Origin: Entonaema liquescens
Taxonomy: Eukaryota > Ascomycota > Sordariomycetes > Xylariales > Xylariaceae
DNA length: 64,000 nucleotides
Assembly: GCA_902805475.1 (NCBI GenBank)
Contig: CADCSX010000025.1
Coordinates: forward strand, 1,426,001-1,490,000
Direction: 5' to 3'
The translations under genes were made by a program, and so were the position numbers. Shown one piece after another: positions 24,423 through 36,522 of this stretch (position 1 is the stretch's first letter; each line of letters begins with the position of its first letter). Under the pieces are notes generated by a model. The model saw nothing but the letters and a program-made list of their open reading frames with translations. It had not been told where the DNA came from and did no database searches.

Positions 24423-25591
24423 ATACCACCTAGATACCAGTTAAACTTGAATTATAAGCTATTTTTTATTTATTAGGCGTACCTAGACCTTATGTACCTG
24501 TTGTATAAGAGTAGCCTTGCCCAAGTATCCATATTGGATGCTTAGTAGGTTGAACCCCTGAACCCCTGAAATATTTACTGCACACTTTCAATGTGAATGC
24601 GTTTACTGGATGCACATACCTAAGGACATAGGCAATTTAATTGGGTGTCTGTAGCTTCAATTCAATTGAAGCTAAGATAATTGCAATTAAAGTTCTTAGC
24701 GTTCCTACCGTCGACAGAATCTTGTTATCTAGATGTAGTTGGTAATCACAGGTAGTTCTTTCCATATCTAAGGCAGTCGCCGGACCAAGCACTCCACTAC
24801 AGCCGCTATGGCGCCGCTGAGGCAACCGTCGGTAGTATCTTCTAAGGAAACCACCTACCTTATTCCAATTCACTAGGACAGTTCTTGATATGTTCTTGCT
24901 TGGTACTCAGGGAAGTTGCGGATTAGAGCCTTATTTACCCATGTACATAAAGCCATCGCCGATACGTCTTCTCAATCATTCAATCTTCTCAACCACTACA
25001 ACTACAAGTTTACAACAAATATATTAAGAAGCTTCCCATTAATTAACTCGGGTGTCGCATCGAGTTCTTTAATGTTCAGCGAGAATCGCCGACACTTTAT
25101 TCAACTTTTATTGCCCTTAATTTGGGGGATCGTTCTACGTGCATCTGCTCTGCTTCTTGAACAACAGTAAGCCCCTTTCTGGCCCTACTCAAGTCAAAGA
25201 CGCGTGAAAATGTTATTGAACAGGGTGATTGATTATTCGAATGGGTTCTGTCCTGCTAACTACCTATATTTTTGGTAAGTCTATCTGCATTATCTGCATG
25301 ATTTGCATTATTTGCGATTCGTTGTGAAGACTCCGGCAAACCTGTACACCACTTCAATCACCACCAAAGATCGCGAGGCTCGTTGACGCGACAATATTGC
25401 TGAAACCTTATCCCGCATATCAGGGACACCAGGACCCTTAGGGAGATCAGGTGTCTTAGCGTTATCGGGAGAGTCAATAGGAGAAGAACCAGAAGGCGTG
25501 ACGTTTGTCCTGCCGTCAATTGTTTGCATCCCAATCCCCTCCCTCTGCAACTCTTCCACTTCAATATTTGCCGACCTCATCATTTCGCACC
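24423..25591. other. Intergenic with possible short first exon
   Basis: A C/T-rich leader (about 24970-25020) is followed by an ATG at 25074 and a hydrophobic frame (FIQLLLPLIWGIVLRASALL) to a good GTAAGC donor at 25168. No convincing continuation was traced, so it is not called as a gene. The rest is promoter DNA of the next gene. Confidence 0.35.
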
Positions 25592-26348
25592 ATGGACTCT
25601 TACTTTACCATGAACTCCTCAATCTCAACTCACAGGGAGCTTAATCCGGCCGCTGCGTGGTGGTATCCTACAGGTGCCCAAGCCACTATCATCCCAGATG
25701 ACAGCATAGTTGTCAATGCTCAGGCACTCAGTCGCTTCAACCAAGTTCTCAAGCCCACGTCCCAAGGTGCCATTAACCGTGCTACAAGGTTGTTAGGAAT
25801 TGGAATAGACGATCATCTAATCCTCACAGGAAATGATCTTCGCAACCTCTATTCCGACTTCGTGAAAAGCCTTCCAAGACCCTTCGATCTCAGCCTCAGT
25901 CTTATGAAAGCGGCTAAGATCCGACAGTATCTCTACGAGACCATTTGTTTCAACCCGCCGAACGTCCCGGGATCCGAGCAAGCTATGAGACCGCGTGATA
26001 TTGCCATCGCTATGCGTACCATCAACTGCCTGAATGACTTAATCAAGCGTATCCTACTTGCCGAGCGATCCGGAAACTTCGTCGTCCACTTCTTTGGCGT
26101 TGAATACTGCGTGAGTACTGGCACATTAGAATCCTATTCTGCTTCCTCCCCTTTGATCATGTTTATGACGTCCGTTTCCGGTTGCCGCCATTAATAGCCA
26201 ATGTTTCCTTGATGATCCAAGAATTCCTCTTATTTGATGTTAGGCGCCTGTGGAACCTGTATACCTGTATTCTTATCTTGAGATGTGTGCTGAACCTAGC
26301 GGTGGACCGAAGGCTAATTGGGACATAGCAAACTATCTGGAAGACTGA
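25592..26348 (+). CDS. Hypothetical protein, 207 aa
   Basis: Two exons, 25592-26110 and 26244-26348, with a 133-nt intron from a GTGAGT donor; the joined length is an exact multiple of three. The start has a strong context (CACCATGG) after a C/T-rich leader. No signal peptide, membrane helix or known motif. The protein looks soluble and helical, with the central stretch LILTGNDLRNLYSDFVKSL and two conserved-looking aromatic patches, AAWWYP near the N-terminus and FFGVEYC at the exon junction. I do not recognise a family. Gene-like codon use and a coherent second exon argue that it is real. Neighbours: the intact SDR upstream and a gene desert downstream. Confidence 0.6.
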
Positions 26349-29300
26349 TGTAACACTCTTCGGCCTTGAGCAAGGCATTTCGCGATATCTCGAAGGGATG
26401 AAAAGGTGAGCTGCTGTCATATGGGCATTGACTTCAATCTGACCCAACTAACGCGTTATCATAGAGCCGGCGTAACGAACGGTACCATGCGACCCCAAGA
26501 GTTTACTCCGTGGAATGGAGATTGGTCGGCCAAATAGGTGGTCTTCATGGCGGCGTTTCTAGGCAGCCTTATACCAAATATTCTGTTTCGTGGCCGCTCG
26601 ACCACTCCTCGCGATAGTCGCGGGCTGGATTAGATCGCTTGCAAAGAGCAGCGAATTAATAGATCCCCGACCAAGGATAGGCACACAACAGCTTAGCTGA
26701 TTAATAATAAGAATTCGTCTTTGCAGCTGCATCAAAATGCAACTGAATCAATCCTCCGGTCCAATCGTTTCGCTCATAGAGAACGACTCTTATCCTCGGG
26801 TTGAAGTAATATTCGCTGCTCGCCGCCCAATATGAATAGTTAATGCTGAAGCAAATTAATGCTTGGCAGGTTGAATATTTAAAAGAAAATAGAGTCTAAG
26901 TGGTTTAAATTAACCGCACGGCGTCTGGGCCGGGTCGAAAAAAAAGTGAAACCTCTGATAACGGCGAATTTCTTCCGCTTAGTTAATCACTAAGGTTATC
27001 ATAGTTATATAAGAGACTAAGGACCTGGGTTAGTATATACGTCTTCGCTCTCATCGTACGCAATGGCCACACTGATAGTAACATACCTTCGTGTTAAGTC
27101 TTTTAAGAGTTGTCAAATATAATAGCTCCAAATACCCTAGGCTCCGCTGTAGCAACTAGTGATTAAATGGGTCTGTTCCATACGCGACTATCATAGAACT
27201 GAAAATTTGTTGGGTAAGGCGTTGATAGATTAGTATTACGCAAGTATTCAGATACCGAGGTAGTTGCGTTAACTATCCCAAGATGATGCGCTTTGATGAA
27301 TACTCATCACCATAGTTAGGGACTGGGTAATATAACAAATTCTCGAAGTTGTAAAGGTCTAGATTAAATTAGTGTTTCGGATTCAATTATATTTGATGAC
27401 GATGAAAAACTTCTCTATATAGAAAGGAGTCGTATTTGACGTTATTTAATCTGGGTAGGGAGTTGGGGGGACATTGTTGCAAAATACTTTGGAGATTCAC
27501 TTACTGCTTCGTGGTGGCAACTGATCAAGGTTGCCCATTTGTTTATCTAGGTAGTTAGACAACTGTATTTGTCGCATTTGTATGTTCAGATGATAGACGA
27601 AGTGTTTCTTTAATTGTTTTAGAAACCTTAATTGAAATAAATGTGGTAAGGACAGCTTTTTTGTTGAAGGCCGACTAAAAGTTTTGAATGTTTTGGAGAA
27701 GATCAATAAAAGTTTATTACAGTTGGATTCTGAAAATTTATGTTGGGGGGATGGAAAATAAGTTAAACACTTAGGTCTCCGGCGTAAGTAAGTGCAGGAG
27801 CGGCGTGTAAGAGAAAGTTGTAACTGGTAACTGGTAACTGGTAACTGGCACAATTAACTGAAGCTTTGCGCTGTGACATGTTCTCGTCGTTGCCCTAAGT
27901 TACTACGTCAAATTTTAACGTAGTGCCGTGTTGCCGTGTTGCCGTGCTGCCATGGAAGCTACTAACCTACATGTAGGTCTAACTAATGCATTGGGCACGT
28001 CGGCGAGGTACATGTACTTTGACGCTCTGCAGCAGTTACGTTCGTCTTATGTGTAGCGGGTACCTGTTGCTAGTGTCATGCAGAAACAGCGAGGCTTTAG
28101 CAACAGGCTCCGGAAGTATCGCAGCTGCCTGGAAGGTTGACTTCACTTTGTACGTATAAGTTACATGTAGGTACCTTCATAATATAGGTCAGTATGTGAC
28201 CTATACCTACCTAGGTATTAGGTATAATCGATCTATGGCTGCTTGGTCGTATGGATTAGAGGAAGTCGTAACCTACATACATACCTAAGTGTAACATATA
28301 GGTATGTACTAAGATAATTTATCGTCCCTCCATGCATATATTGAAGCTGATTAGAGAGATAAGGAGCCTGAATACTTGAAGAGTTATTTCCATTTTAAGT
28401 TTTATCTAAATGGAAAAAGTCAATGATAATGTTCTTGATGACTTATGCGAATCACATATTTCAAGTCTCTCCTATTGACAAAGAGAAAACTATCCGATAT
28501 AGGTAAGGAGGAGGCAATTTTGCTTCGAACCTGTAATGGCCAAGTTGTCTCTATTATGTTTAAAGCAATGTTGGAACTTCAGGTTCACGGCTAGTCCTGA
28601 TATATTGGGTAGGATTCTCGGTTATATATCTGTGAAAAGGGATATGGTTTGGAACGTATGACTCAAGCAAGCTTTTATAAGTTGCCACCTAAGGCTAGAG
28701 TTCCATGCTGCTTGTTCTGTTGCGTGACACAACATCTTCTGGCAAGACTGAAGACTACCGCCGCTTAAGTAAAGCTAGGACAGGTCTAACATCAAGTTCG
28801 AAGAGGGAGGAATAAGGACTCTTCGTAGCTAACTACTTTGATCCATAGGTGTAAGTTCTTGTAAGGTGACGATATAGGATGACGGAAGTAGCCAGATATA
28901 AACATCCCCGGGCTCTTGCGGCAGTGGTGATCGTGGTATGTAGGTGGAGCATATGAGGAAGCAAAAGTCTCAAGAGGATAGTGACTTTTCTCGTAACTAT
29001 AAGAAGAATCAAGCATACCAGAAACTCTACAGGAAGTAATATGAATTACAGAGGTATTAGTCGTACGTAATTCTGTCTAAGCGGAAGACCTTTTAGCATC
29101 ATAACACTAGGTGGTCTATCAACCCTTTCGATCACGGTCACGGTGTTATAGTTTGAAAATCGGGCTATCCTGCAATCATTATGCTTTATACAAATATAAA
29201 TAGAAGTCTTCAAATAGGCGAAGCTGACCTGTAAGTACCTAATATATCGGTCAGAAGAAATAGCACACCTTAACCCATTCCATTTATGGATCGATAAGTT

Positions 29301-30007
29301 ACCATAAACCTGAAACTGAAACTAACAATTATTCTCCCCAGAGTTACGATTGCCGTCATTTGTTACCAGATGGATGAGTAAGTTAGAGCAACCAGTATGC
29401 AAAAACATCAAAGAAATCAATGTGCTCGGGTTGCGGCGAATGCGTGTTTGGGAGCCGGATAAAAGGGGAGTGGCCAAAAGAACCGAAAAACTGAGTAGAA
29501 TGGGACGAGTGAACTACGGCAATATCACTAATAATTCCGTTGGATAACCCTCGAAAAGCCTGTACATAAAACATGGAATAGAAGTAATTCGATATATTCG
29601 GATTGGGAATTTAGAGGGACAGACTTGAATCGACTAGAGAATGAGTGTGCTTCCCTATCAAAGCCGTCCACCTAAAACGCTTGGTGCAATTAATGACGTG
29701 GCTAACTCAACAGAATCACGTAAAACGCATAATAATCCGGGATCAAGAGGTTTTTTTTTTCTTGAGTTCGTTTTTCTCATTCGGTGTCTAGACGACGAAT
29801 TCGTAGAACACAGGACCAGAGCCGGTGAACATATTCCCAACCCTATGACCGCCCCTGCCCTTCCTCGAATTGCGCAGTATGACAAGAGCAAATATGATGA
29901 TCAAGTTTCCCTAACCCACACGCCGGATCTAGTTGCAATATGAGACGGAGTTGTCCTGGTATTTGTTTTGGTTACCCGGAAAAAAATGCAGAAGGATGAA
30001 GGAACAA
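26349..30007. other. Gene desert, 3.7 kb
   Basis: AT-rich with stops in all frames. The longest minus frame (27497-27853) is Lys/Leu/Phe-rich and low in complexity, probably chance. The plus frame at 29641-29943 starts with ATG but contains a T homopolymer and no motif. A 7-bp tandem repeat at 27821-27848 and a GCCGTGTT repeat at about 27923-27951 are present. No RNA gene recognised. Confidence 0.5.
27821..27848 (+). repeat. 7-bp tandem repeat TAACTGG x4
   Basis: Four perfect consecutive copies of TAACTGG in otherwise unique intergenic DNA. Confidence 0.9.
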
Positions 30008-31121
30008 TTAGTAGCCGTACGACTTGAGAGCCTCAGTCGTCTTGCTGTCGACCTTGGCGCTCTTCTTAGCCTCCGACAGCTGTCGCTGGGCCAGCTTCCT
30101 GCGCTCGTAGTACGCGGCACCCTTTGCCTTTCTGCGCTCCTCGAGCCTATAATGAATGAGTTAGTAAAACTTGTGCCATACAGTAATGATCTTCGCTATT
30201 GTGAATCTAAGGGAAAAGCGTGGCTTAGCGGGGCTAATCCAGGTTTGACGTACTTCTCAACAACACCCTGGTACTTCCAGCCAACCTCGTGGCTTAGACG
30301 GCCAACAGCACAGAACTTTCGGCCGGGTTGTAGTCGGAGAACGCGTAGGGCCTGGGGAACAACCATCTTCTTCTGCTTGTCGTAAGGAGGAGGGACACCC
30401 TCGAAGACCTTGAGTCGTTCCAACGCGGCGGCGCCTCGGGCAGTCTTGTGGGGAATCATGCCGCGGACGGCCTTGTAGAAGATTCTTGACGGGGCACGGA
30501 AGTGGAAGGGACCTGGTTATTATGTTAGACTCTCTATGTGCTTCGAAGCTCGGGTTGCGATTTGTCTAGAATCGCCGCGGGGGAGAGTTCGAACGTACCA
30601 CCTCGGGTAGGGTTGTATCGGGTCATCTTGCGAAGGTAGGCATGGTACTTGACTGTTTCTCATGTCAGTTACTAGAATCTAGAAAGAGTATATTCGTCGA
30701 ATGATCCCCAAGATCCCGTTTGGATTTAACGCGGTTCCAACGAATTGCCGAAAGATCGAGACGATTGAAGAGTGAAGGATACGTACGCTTCGCGCGGAAG
30801 AATTCGCCCGAGATGTTCAAGGCCTCGGAGCGGACGACGACGATCTTCTGACCGTTGAGGAGCTGCTTCGCGACGATACTGGCGAGTCGACCAAGAAGGT
30901 GACCCTTGCCATCAATGACGACCTAAAGAGGAAGTTCGTATTAGTCTCGATTTATAATTGAATTTTGTTTTGTGCTTTGTGATATGTGAAATATTCCAAT
31001 TCGCGAAACACACAACAGCCACCAGCTGATTGAACCCAAAATCCCTCCTCGCTCGCTGAAAAGGAATAAGAACACTGAATGGGTATTATCGGCTACTCAC
31101 AACAGGCTCGAAGGACGACAT
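30008..31121 (-). CDS. RPL16: 60S ribosomal protein uL13 (L13a/L16)
   Basis: Structural protein of the cytosolic large ribosomal subunit, 202 aa, the normal length for fungi. Five exons: 31121-31101, 30922-30787, 30652-30599, 30512-30254 and 30146-30008; introns 178, 134, 86 and 107 nt. The first exon encodes only seven residues. Recognised by IDGKGHLLGRLASIVAKQLL, the basic NISGEFFRAK, YLRKMTRYNPTRGG, MIPHKTARGAAALERLKVFE and the Lys-rich C-terminus ending KSYGY. Intron-rich 5' ends are typical of fungal ribosomal protein genes. All splice junctions restore the frame. The gene marks the start of a housekeeping block. Confidence 0.97.
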
Positions 31122-32043
31122 CTTTCCTGATCGTCACCACGGTGGTTCGCGGGGTGAAGAGAATGAATGTGGAAAGAAGAGAAAGAAGGAGGAATTAAAT
31201 AGCTCAAGAGCGCAATGGGGAAATGCGTCCGAGACCTATTGGATTATCCCTCGCTGTTGTTGGTTAGTAGTCGCGGTTGTTGTTGAGGGTCGCAAATGTG
31301 AAAGGTTCACCACAGGATGATGAAAATTATCGGGCACACAATCCCAGAGTGTGCACAGTGGGAGAATACCGCTAATCCAATTATGGAATGGTGGGGCTCT
31401 AGCGGGAAGCGAGAGGGTTTATCGCCTAATGTGCCTAGGGCTTGCATAACCTAATAACCTAATAACCTAACAATTATTCGACATCCCTCCGCAAAATTGA
31501 GGATGCCAGCTGCCCAGCTGCCCAGCTGCTTAGCTGGTGTTAACCAGGATATCCACTTTCTAGATTACATTTTCCATTTATGATGATTCTGCTTATCTAT
31601 GCACGTACCTACGTAACCCAGCTTACGATAACAGAACGAGTTCGAATTAGGTAGAGTTGCGATTCTCTTTCACGATGGCTTCGTTGTAAGCTTTTGGTGT
31701 ACGCCATTCACCATAATCCATCTAAATGTGTATTTAATTTGCTATATACCTAGGCGTTTTCGCCGTTTTCATATTGTCTGAATTTCTTTTCTTTCCCCCT
31801 TCCTCCCTATGTACCGTCCCTTAAGTAAATACTAACACTTTAACCCGCCTTGTAATGGAGCACCGATACCTATTTGGCCTGTAAGTCCCATTATTTGCTA
31901 ATCCGATAGGTGCCGGGTATAGAAACTGTGAAACACTATCGTGATAGAATAGCTTAAACCGCCATCCAGGATAGAGGGGAATCTCTGAACGTATAATATA
32001 GTTCTAGAACTAGCCACTAGGTGGAGATGTGCATGCTTATAGA
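31122..32043. other. Intergenic, uL13 promoter side
   Basis: Contains the uL13 promoter and the 3' flank of the BAG gene. Notable are a CCTAATAA repeat at 31446-31470 and a CAGCTGCC repeat at about 31507-31535. No further gene. Confidence 0.5.
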
Positions 32044-33230
32044 TCACCTATCCTTAGGTCTAATAGAGAGAGGGAGACGCTCGTCGATTTCTTTCAGAAC
32101 ATCCTGAACATATTTCACGAGCTCCCTCCTCTTTGATCTGACGTCCGGGTCACCTCCTGTATCTACTTCATCTAGTTTCAGCAACACATGCTGCATGATC
32201 GTCTCGCTTAGTTTCCGATGCTCATCTTCCAACTTCTTCTTGTCCCTTGGTGGATTGTTTAGGAACTTCTGGCAGGGCGGCAAGAGTTGTTCATCAAAAT
32301 GGGATCTAATTGCGTCCAGTTTGTCTTTAGGCCCGGAAGGCACAGCAGGAGAGGGCACTCTGGATGGGTGGATAGATGGATCTGGGGAGGGCTTCCTGCC
32401 CTCTCGTTCCCGTTCTCGTTGTCCTGGTACCGCAAGGTTTGCTGTACTTTCGCGAGGATCAATACGATCCTTCTTCTTCTTCCGACCTTTACTCTTCTTG
32501 GCTTTCTTAGCCTTCTCTTTATCCTCCGTGACGATAACTTCCTCGCTGCTGCTCTCGTCATCTTCATCGCTTAGTTTGCCCTCAGGTACGACAACCAACA
32601 ACTCGCTATTGTTTTTCACGCCATAGTCGCGGATGGGAATATCCTGCTCTATAAGATGACGACCCTTGTAGAACATCTTCATGCGACGAGTCCGGCGGTC
32701 ACTAAGATCCATAACCAATCCCACGCGAACCCGTACATCTCTCACGAGGAGTTTACCATCGCCGATGGAATATGCAGGGAAGTGCACAGGATAGGTGATA
32801 CCGTTGCTTTTGATCAGGAGGACGTCATCGTCGAGGTTAGCAGGAGGTGGGGCACGTCGGCTTTGGGGGTCATAGGATCGAGAGGGAGGGGTAGGGTGGT
32901 TTCAAGATCTTCCGACGTTATATAGCTAAAGTCATCCTCGGTGACGTGAGGCACGCCCTGAGTATCGGTCTGCGAAGCGTATGGCGATATGTTGTCGCGA
33001 CTAGCCCAAAAACGGGACACCATCATGAATGGCAATGCGAGGGCAACTGAAGTACAGGCTAATGTTGAATATGAAACTCCCTGCGAAGCAAGGTACTCGC
33101 TGGATCCGGCGACGGCTTCGGAGAGGTGGTCGACTGTTGCTTGGACGTAATTCTGTAATGCGGGTGGTAATAGTGTAGTAAGGTTCTTGATGGCACTAGC
33201 CGATGCCAAGATTGCCTGATTCGAAGCCAC
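32044..33230 (-). CDS. BAG-domain Hsp70 co-chaperone with ubiquitin-like domain, one frame break
   Basis: Membrane-anchored nucleotide-exchange factor for Hsp70, about 395 aa if the frame is continuous. Layout: a short N-terminal region; a hydrophobic anchor near residues 57-77 (LACTSVALALPFMMVSRFW); a ubiquitin-like segment (LVRDVRVRVGLVMDLSDRR through SELLVVV); an acidic then Lys-rich linker; and a C-terminal BAG helix bundle ending SIRPKDR. The frame shifts at 32884-32891, in a run of C bases on this strand, where one base appears lost; on either side the protein is coherent (ITSEDLE, then DDDVLLIKSNGITYPVHFPA). The first codon of the conserved start is GTG at 33230 and no good upstream ATG exon was found. 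Resembles yeast Snl1 and animal BAG proteins. Confidence 0.82.
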
Positions 33231-34201
33231 CTTGAAGAGCTAGGTTGCCCCGGAGGACACCCAGCGACGTTCCTCTATTTTAACTTGCGGAGAAACAGCT
33301 GCAGAGTTGCAGATCTAACCAGTGGTACCGAGACTTGCGGTAGACAATCTTCTCAGGATCCGTTTGACTGGATGCAGGTAATATCGGAACGGAGCGGTGC
33401 ATACGTATGTTTCTAGGACTTATGCATAAGTCTTGACTGTCTTATAGGTTGTCGTCTTCCAACTAAGCAAGCCGATTTGCCGTTACGACTCTACAGGCTG
33501 CGGGTAAGGTAGGCCTTGGGCTCTACACTGGGCTCTAGAAATATATAATCCGTGTAGACTTTGTATACTTGGGCTCCCTTATTTCCTGGTGAATGCGAGA
33601 CGATATTCGACTATCTAACGGATCGATGATGCGTTGTCGATGCTGAACGGAGAAGTTCGGTCAGAAAGGAACCCACGATAGGCTGACTCAAAAGGTCATG
33701 CGATTCGAAGAGTAGCTTGGTTATGGATCTTTTTGTAAAAGAAACGTCTAGTCGATTCCCTTTCTTATTGGGCCGGCCATTAAAGAGTTCCACCGCTAAG
33801 AAATCGCATCAAGGGATTGTGCAACTCGTTTATAAGTAGAACCGCCAGATACGCGCATGAGCATGAGCGATAAAGGTCGACGATGCTTGCCAATTGCTGA
33901 AAGAATGACTTAAATCGGTACTGGATGATACGTATAGAGAACGGTACAGTACAGTAGAATATATAAGTAGATGATTTACTTCTTGGGTAGCTTTAACTAG
34001 AACCCTTTTTTTTTTTTCAAATCAATCACCAATTGGTGATGGGAGCCAGGTGTCGGAGCTTCAGTGGTTGAAACAATGACAAGGCTGGCTGCGGATTTTC
34101 GAGAGAGAGAAAAAGTCTCCGTTAGACCAATTTTAGCTTAGGCGGGGTTATCAAACGTCGTATTTTTATGTAAGCTGTCTTTCTTAGCACATTAAAATTT
34201 A

Positions 34202-34228
34202 CCTGGGCAGCCTGGGCAGCCTGGGCAG
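34202..34228 (+). repeat. 9-bp tandem repeat CCTGGGCAG x3
   Basis: Three perfect consecutive copies, intergenic. Confidence 0.9.
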
Positions 34229-34782
34229 ATAGGCTGACTGGATCGTTGGGTAACCCAGCATTAGGTTACCCCACTTCCACGTCTTGGATGTTGTACATAG
34301 TACGTACCTAGATAGAGTTAAGTCCGGTACCAACGCTCAACCGCCTTTTCTCTTTTTTTTTTTTTTTTTATCTTCGTACACAAGTTCGGTAATTGCGTCA
34401 TTTATAGATATATATGTAGCTGTCAAAGATTGGTTATGTACCATTCACCAAAACTTGTATGAAAGAGTACACTATCTATTACGATTGTTAAATTCCGAAG
34501 TCTGCCTTTTGTTGGTTCTGTGTTACATATGTACATCGATCTGTAATAATTGATCTCATTGCCCGATGTTTGCCATTGCGCTTTCTACCAGGTGCCGTCA
34601 TACCTATCTAGAGTCAGGTACGTACCTAGCCTATATGGATGGAATCTCCGTCCCGGGCCTACGGGACTGATTCCACCGATGATTCCACCGACGGCATCCG
34701 CAAAGCTGTGACGAAATCGGGGGTTGACAAATACATTTTGCCATATCTATCACGTCTTAGTTGCGTGCAACTATGAAAACAC

Positions 34783-34789
34783 TATAAAA
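34783..34789 (+). promoter_or_regulatory. TATA box of glutaredoxin gene
   Basis: TATAAAA lies 72 bases before the first in-frame ATG at 34855, which would give a short leader before that ATG. A short leader favours skipping of the first start codon. Confidence 0.5.
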
Positions 34790-34854
34790 ATCCTAACACC
34801 CCACCAGTTCACAGGTACCTTTTTTCGATATAGCAGCATCGATTGGTAACTTTC

Positions 34855-35324
34855 ATGTTTCTTGTCCGACGACTGTTCAGTACGTCAGTATTGCAAACCA
34901 TGGCCGACGCTAAGACTAAAGCTCAGAGCATTATCGACGAGAATGCCGTCGGTAAGTACCTACTCAATCCATCTGGTTTAGACCTGCCAATATAAACCGG
35001 CTACAATGAATGCTTTACCGGCTCTTTGCGCGATTGTACTTTTGCTAACAAGCACTTCCTTCTGCAGCGGTATTCTCCAAATCCTACTGCCCCTACTGCA
35101 ACTCTTCGAAGCGTCTTCTCGACAGCATAGGCGCCAACTACAAGGTGGTGGAATTGGACCAGGTGCCTGACGGTTCCGCCATCCAAGATGCACTTCAGGA
35201 GATTTCGGGCCAGCGCACTGTCCCCAACATCTGGATCGGAAAGAAGCATATTGGTGGCAATTCTGACTTGCAGGCGAAGTCGGGCGATCTAAAAAGCCTG
35301 CTTGCCGAGGTTGGCGCTTTGTGA
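34855..35324 (+). CDS. Dithiol glutaredoxin, probable dual start
   Basis: Glutathione-dependent thiol-disulfide oxidoreductase, 117 aa from the first ATG. Exons 34855-34951 and 35068-35324 with a 116-nt intron. The active site CPYC is at residues 40-43, followed by the TVPN cis-proline loop and the HIGGNSDL glutathione-binding motif. Two in-frame ATGs exist. The first (34855) adds 15 residues, FLVRRLFSTSV-type, basic and hydroxylated like a mitochondrial presequence, in a weak context. The second (34900) has the strong context ACCATGG and would give a 102-aa cytosolic form. Yeast Grx2 is made in mitochondrial and cytosolic forms by the same device. Intact frame, no oddities. Confidence 0.95.
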
Positions 35325-36522
35325 CTAGATAGTCCACATTCAAAATTATAAAGGTCTACGGAATGGCACAACGGATCCCCAACTCGCCTCGGATTTAAGA
35401 CCTGAATTCGGAAAAAGGTTTTATGATGTTCGGTATGCGTCTAGATATATCGTTTTCACGGCGTGGACCTAGGGATACAAGCAAGCAGTACTGGTAGACA
35501 TTCTTCAACTATACTCATAATAGATACCTCACGTTATCGGTCAGATTTTAGTTGCAGTAAAGCCTAGGTACTTGAAGAATCCTGGAGTAAATCAGGAGGT
35601 ACCCATGCTAATAAGTGTTGCGAGAAAAACAAACTCGTCATTTCCTATTAGTACAACTTAGTACCAACGATTTCTTATCTTACTATATGATCATTCAGTA
35701 TATGTGTGAAAGAGCCTCTCATTAAAGAAGACGTTTGTTTATTCACTTTAGGTCCCAGTTAATTTCTATGTAGCCACGCTGCTCAGCTCTATTGTTGCTC
35801 TCATGCTTGGATCGTGTACCCATCCCACATCAGGCCGTTCAAGGTTGTGCAGCTCCTTTTCAACCTTTTTCTCGTTTGCGGAAACTCCTAATTCGTATAT
35901 CACAGGGGTCTCACTAAAGGATAGTGTTTTTTGAGCAGGAACACTATGGAGCCTCGCTACTTCGAACTGCCCTCCCGTTATCCTTCAGACGAGTCAATTT
36001 ATGCTCAGCAGGGTTTTAACCAACATGTTTAAATCAAGCCCCTGGTGTAGTAAAAAGGCTAACGACATATAAAACTACTGTGTAAGATCCCCCTTTTCGC
36101 GTATATTCTTAGGGTTAACGTATATCGGCACGGCATATAAGCCGACCTAACAACTAGGTATTTGAGTGTCGCCACTCTCGAATTCAGAGTTGGGGAATAC
36201 TCCTTAAAACATTGGCATGCGATTGTAGAGGCGTAGAGAATGATCGGTGCTGAGGCAAATTCGAGTTCTGCTGGACATGGTGTATAACAGCTTAGAAGGA
36301 GTTGCTAGGAAAGCGATTAGTATGTGTGTCAATTGACATATTTCCCATTGACCAGATTTCTTACTTGCCATCATCATAGAAGCAATTTCCACGACTGAAG
36401 GGACGACAGCAGCGTTTCGCTGAATAAGTAAGTAGGTAGAGTCTCGAAGCTCATATAAAAGGGAGCTCAGGAAACTTTCGAGCGTAGAGGAATAACCGAT
36501 AGATCTTGAAAGGAAAAATATG
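35325..36522. other. Intergenic after glutaredoxin
   Basis: AT-rich, 1.2 kb. A TATAAAA at 36453-36459 on the plus strand has no convincing gene behind it. No gene seen. Confidence 0.5.

Larger units (their letters stand above)
33231..34854. other. Intergenic, BAG gene to glutaredoxin
   Basis: Divergent spacer of 1.6 kb holding both promoters. Contains a 9-bp tandem repeat at 34202-34228 and T runs near 34008 and 34353-34369. Short frames (33611-33793, 34284-34553) have no protein features. Confidence 0.5.

Noticed and set aside
27497..27853. 118-codon minus-strand frame
   Set aside because: Low complexity, uses part of a TAACTGG tandem repeat, and shows no domain or splice partner.
32195..32626. 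143-codon frame opposite the BAG gene
   Set aside because: Shadow of the Lys/Ser-rich linker and BAG domain on the minus strand, with no motif of its own.
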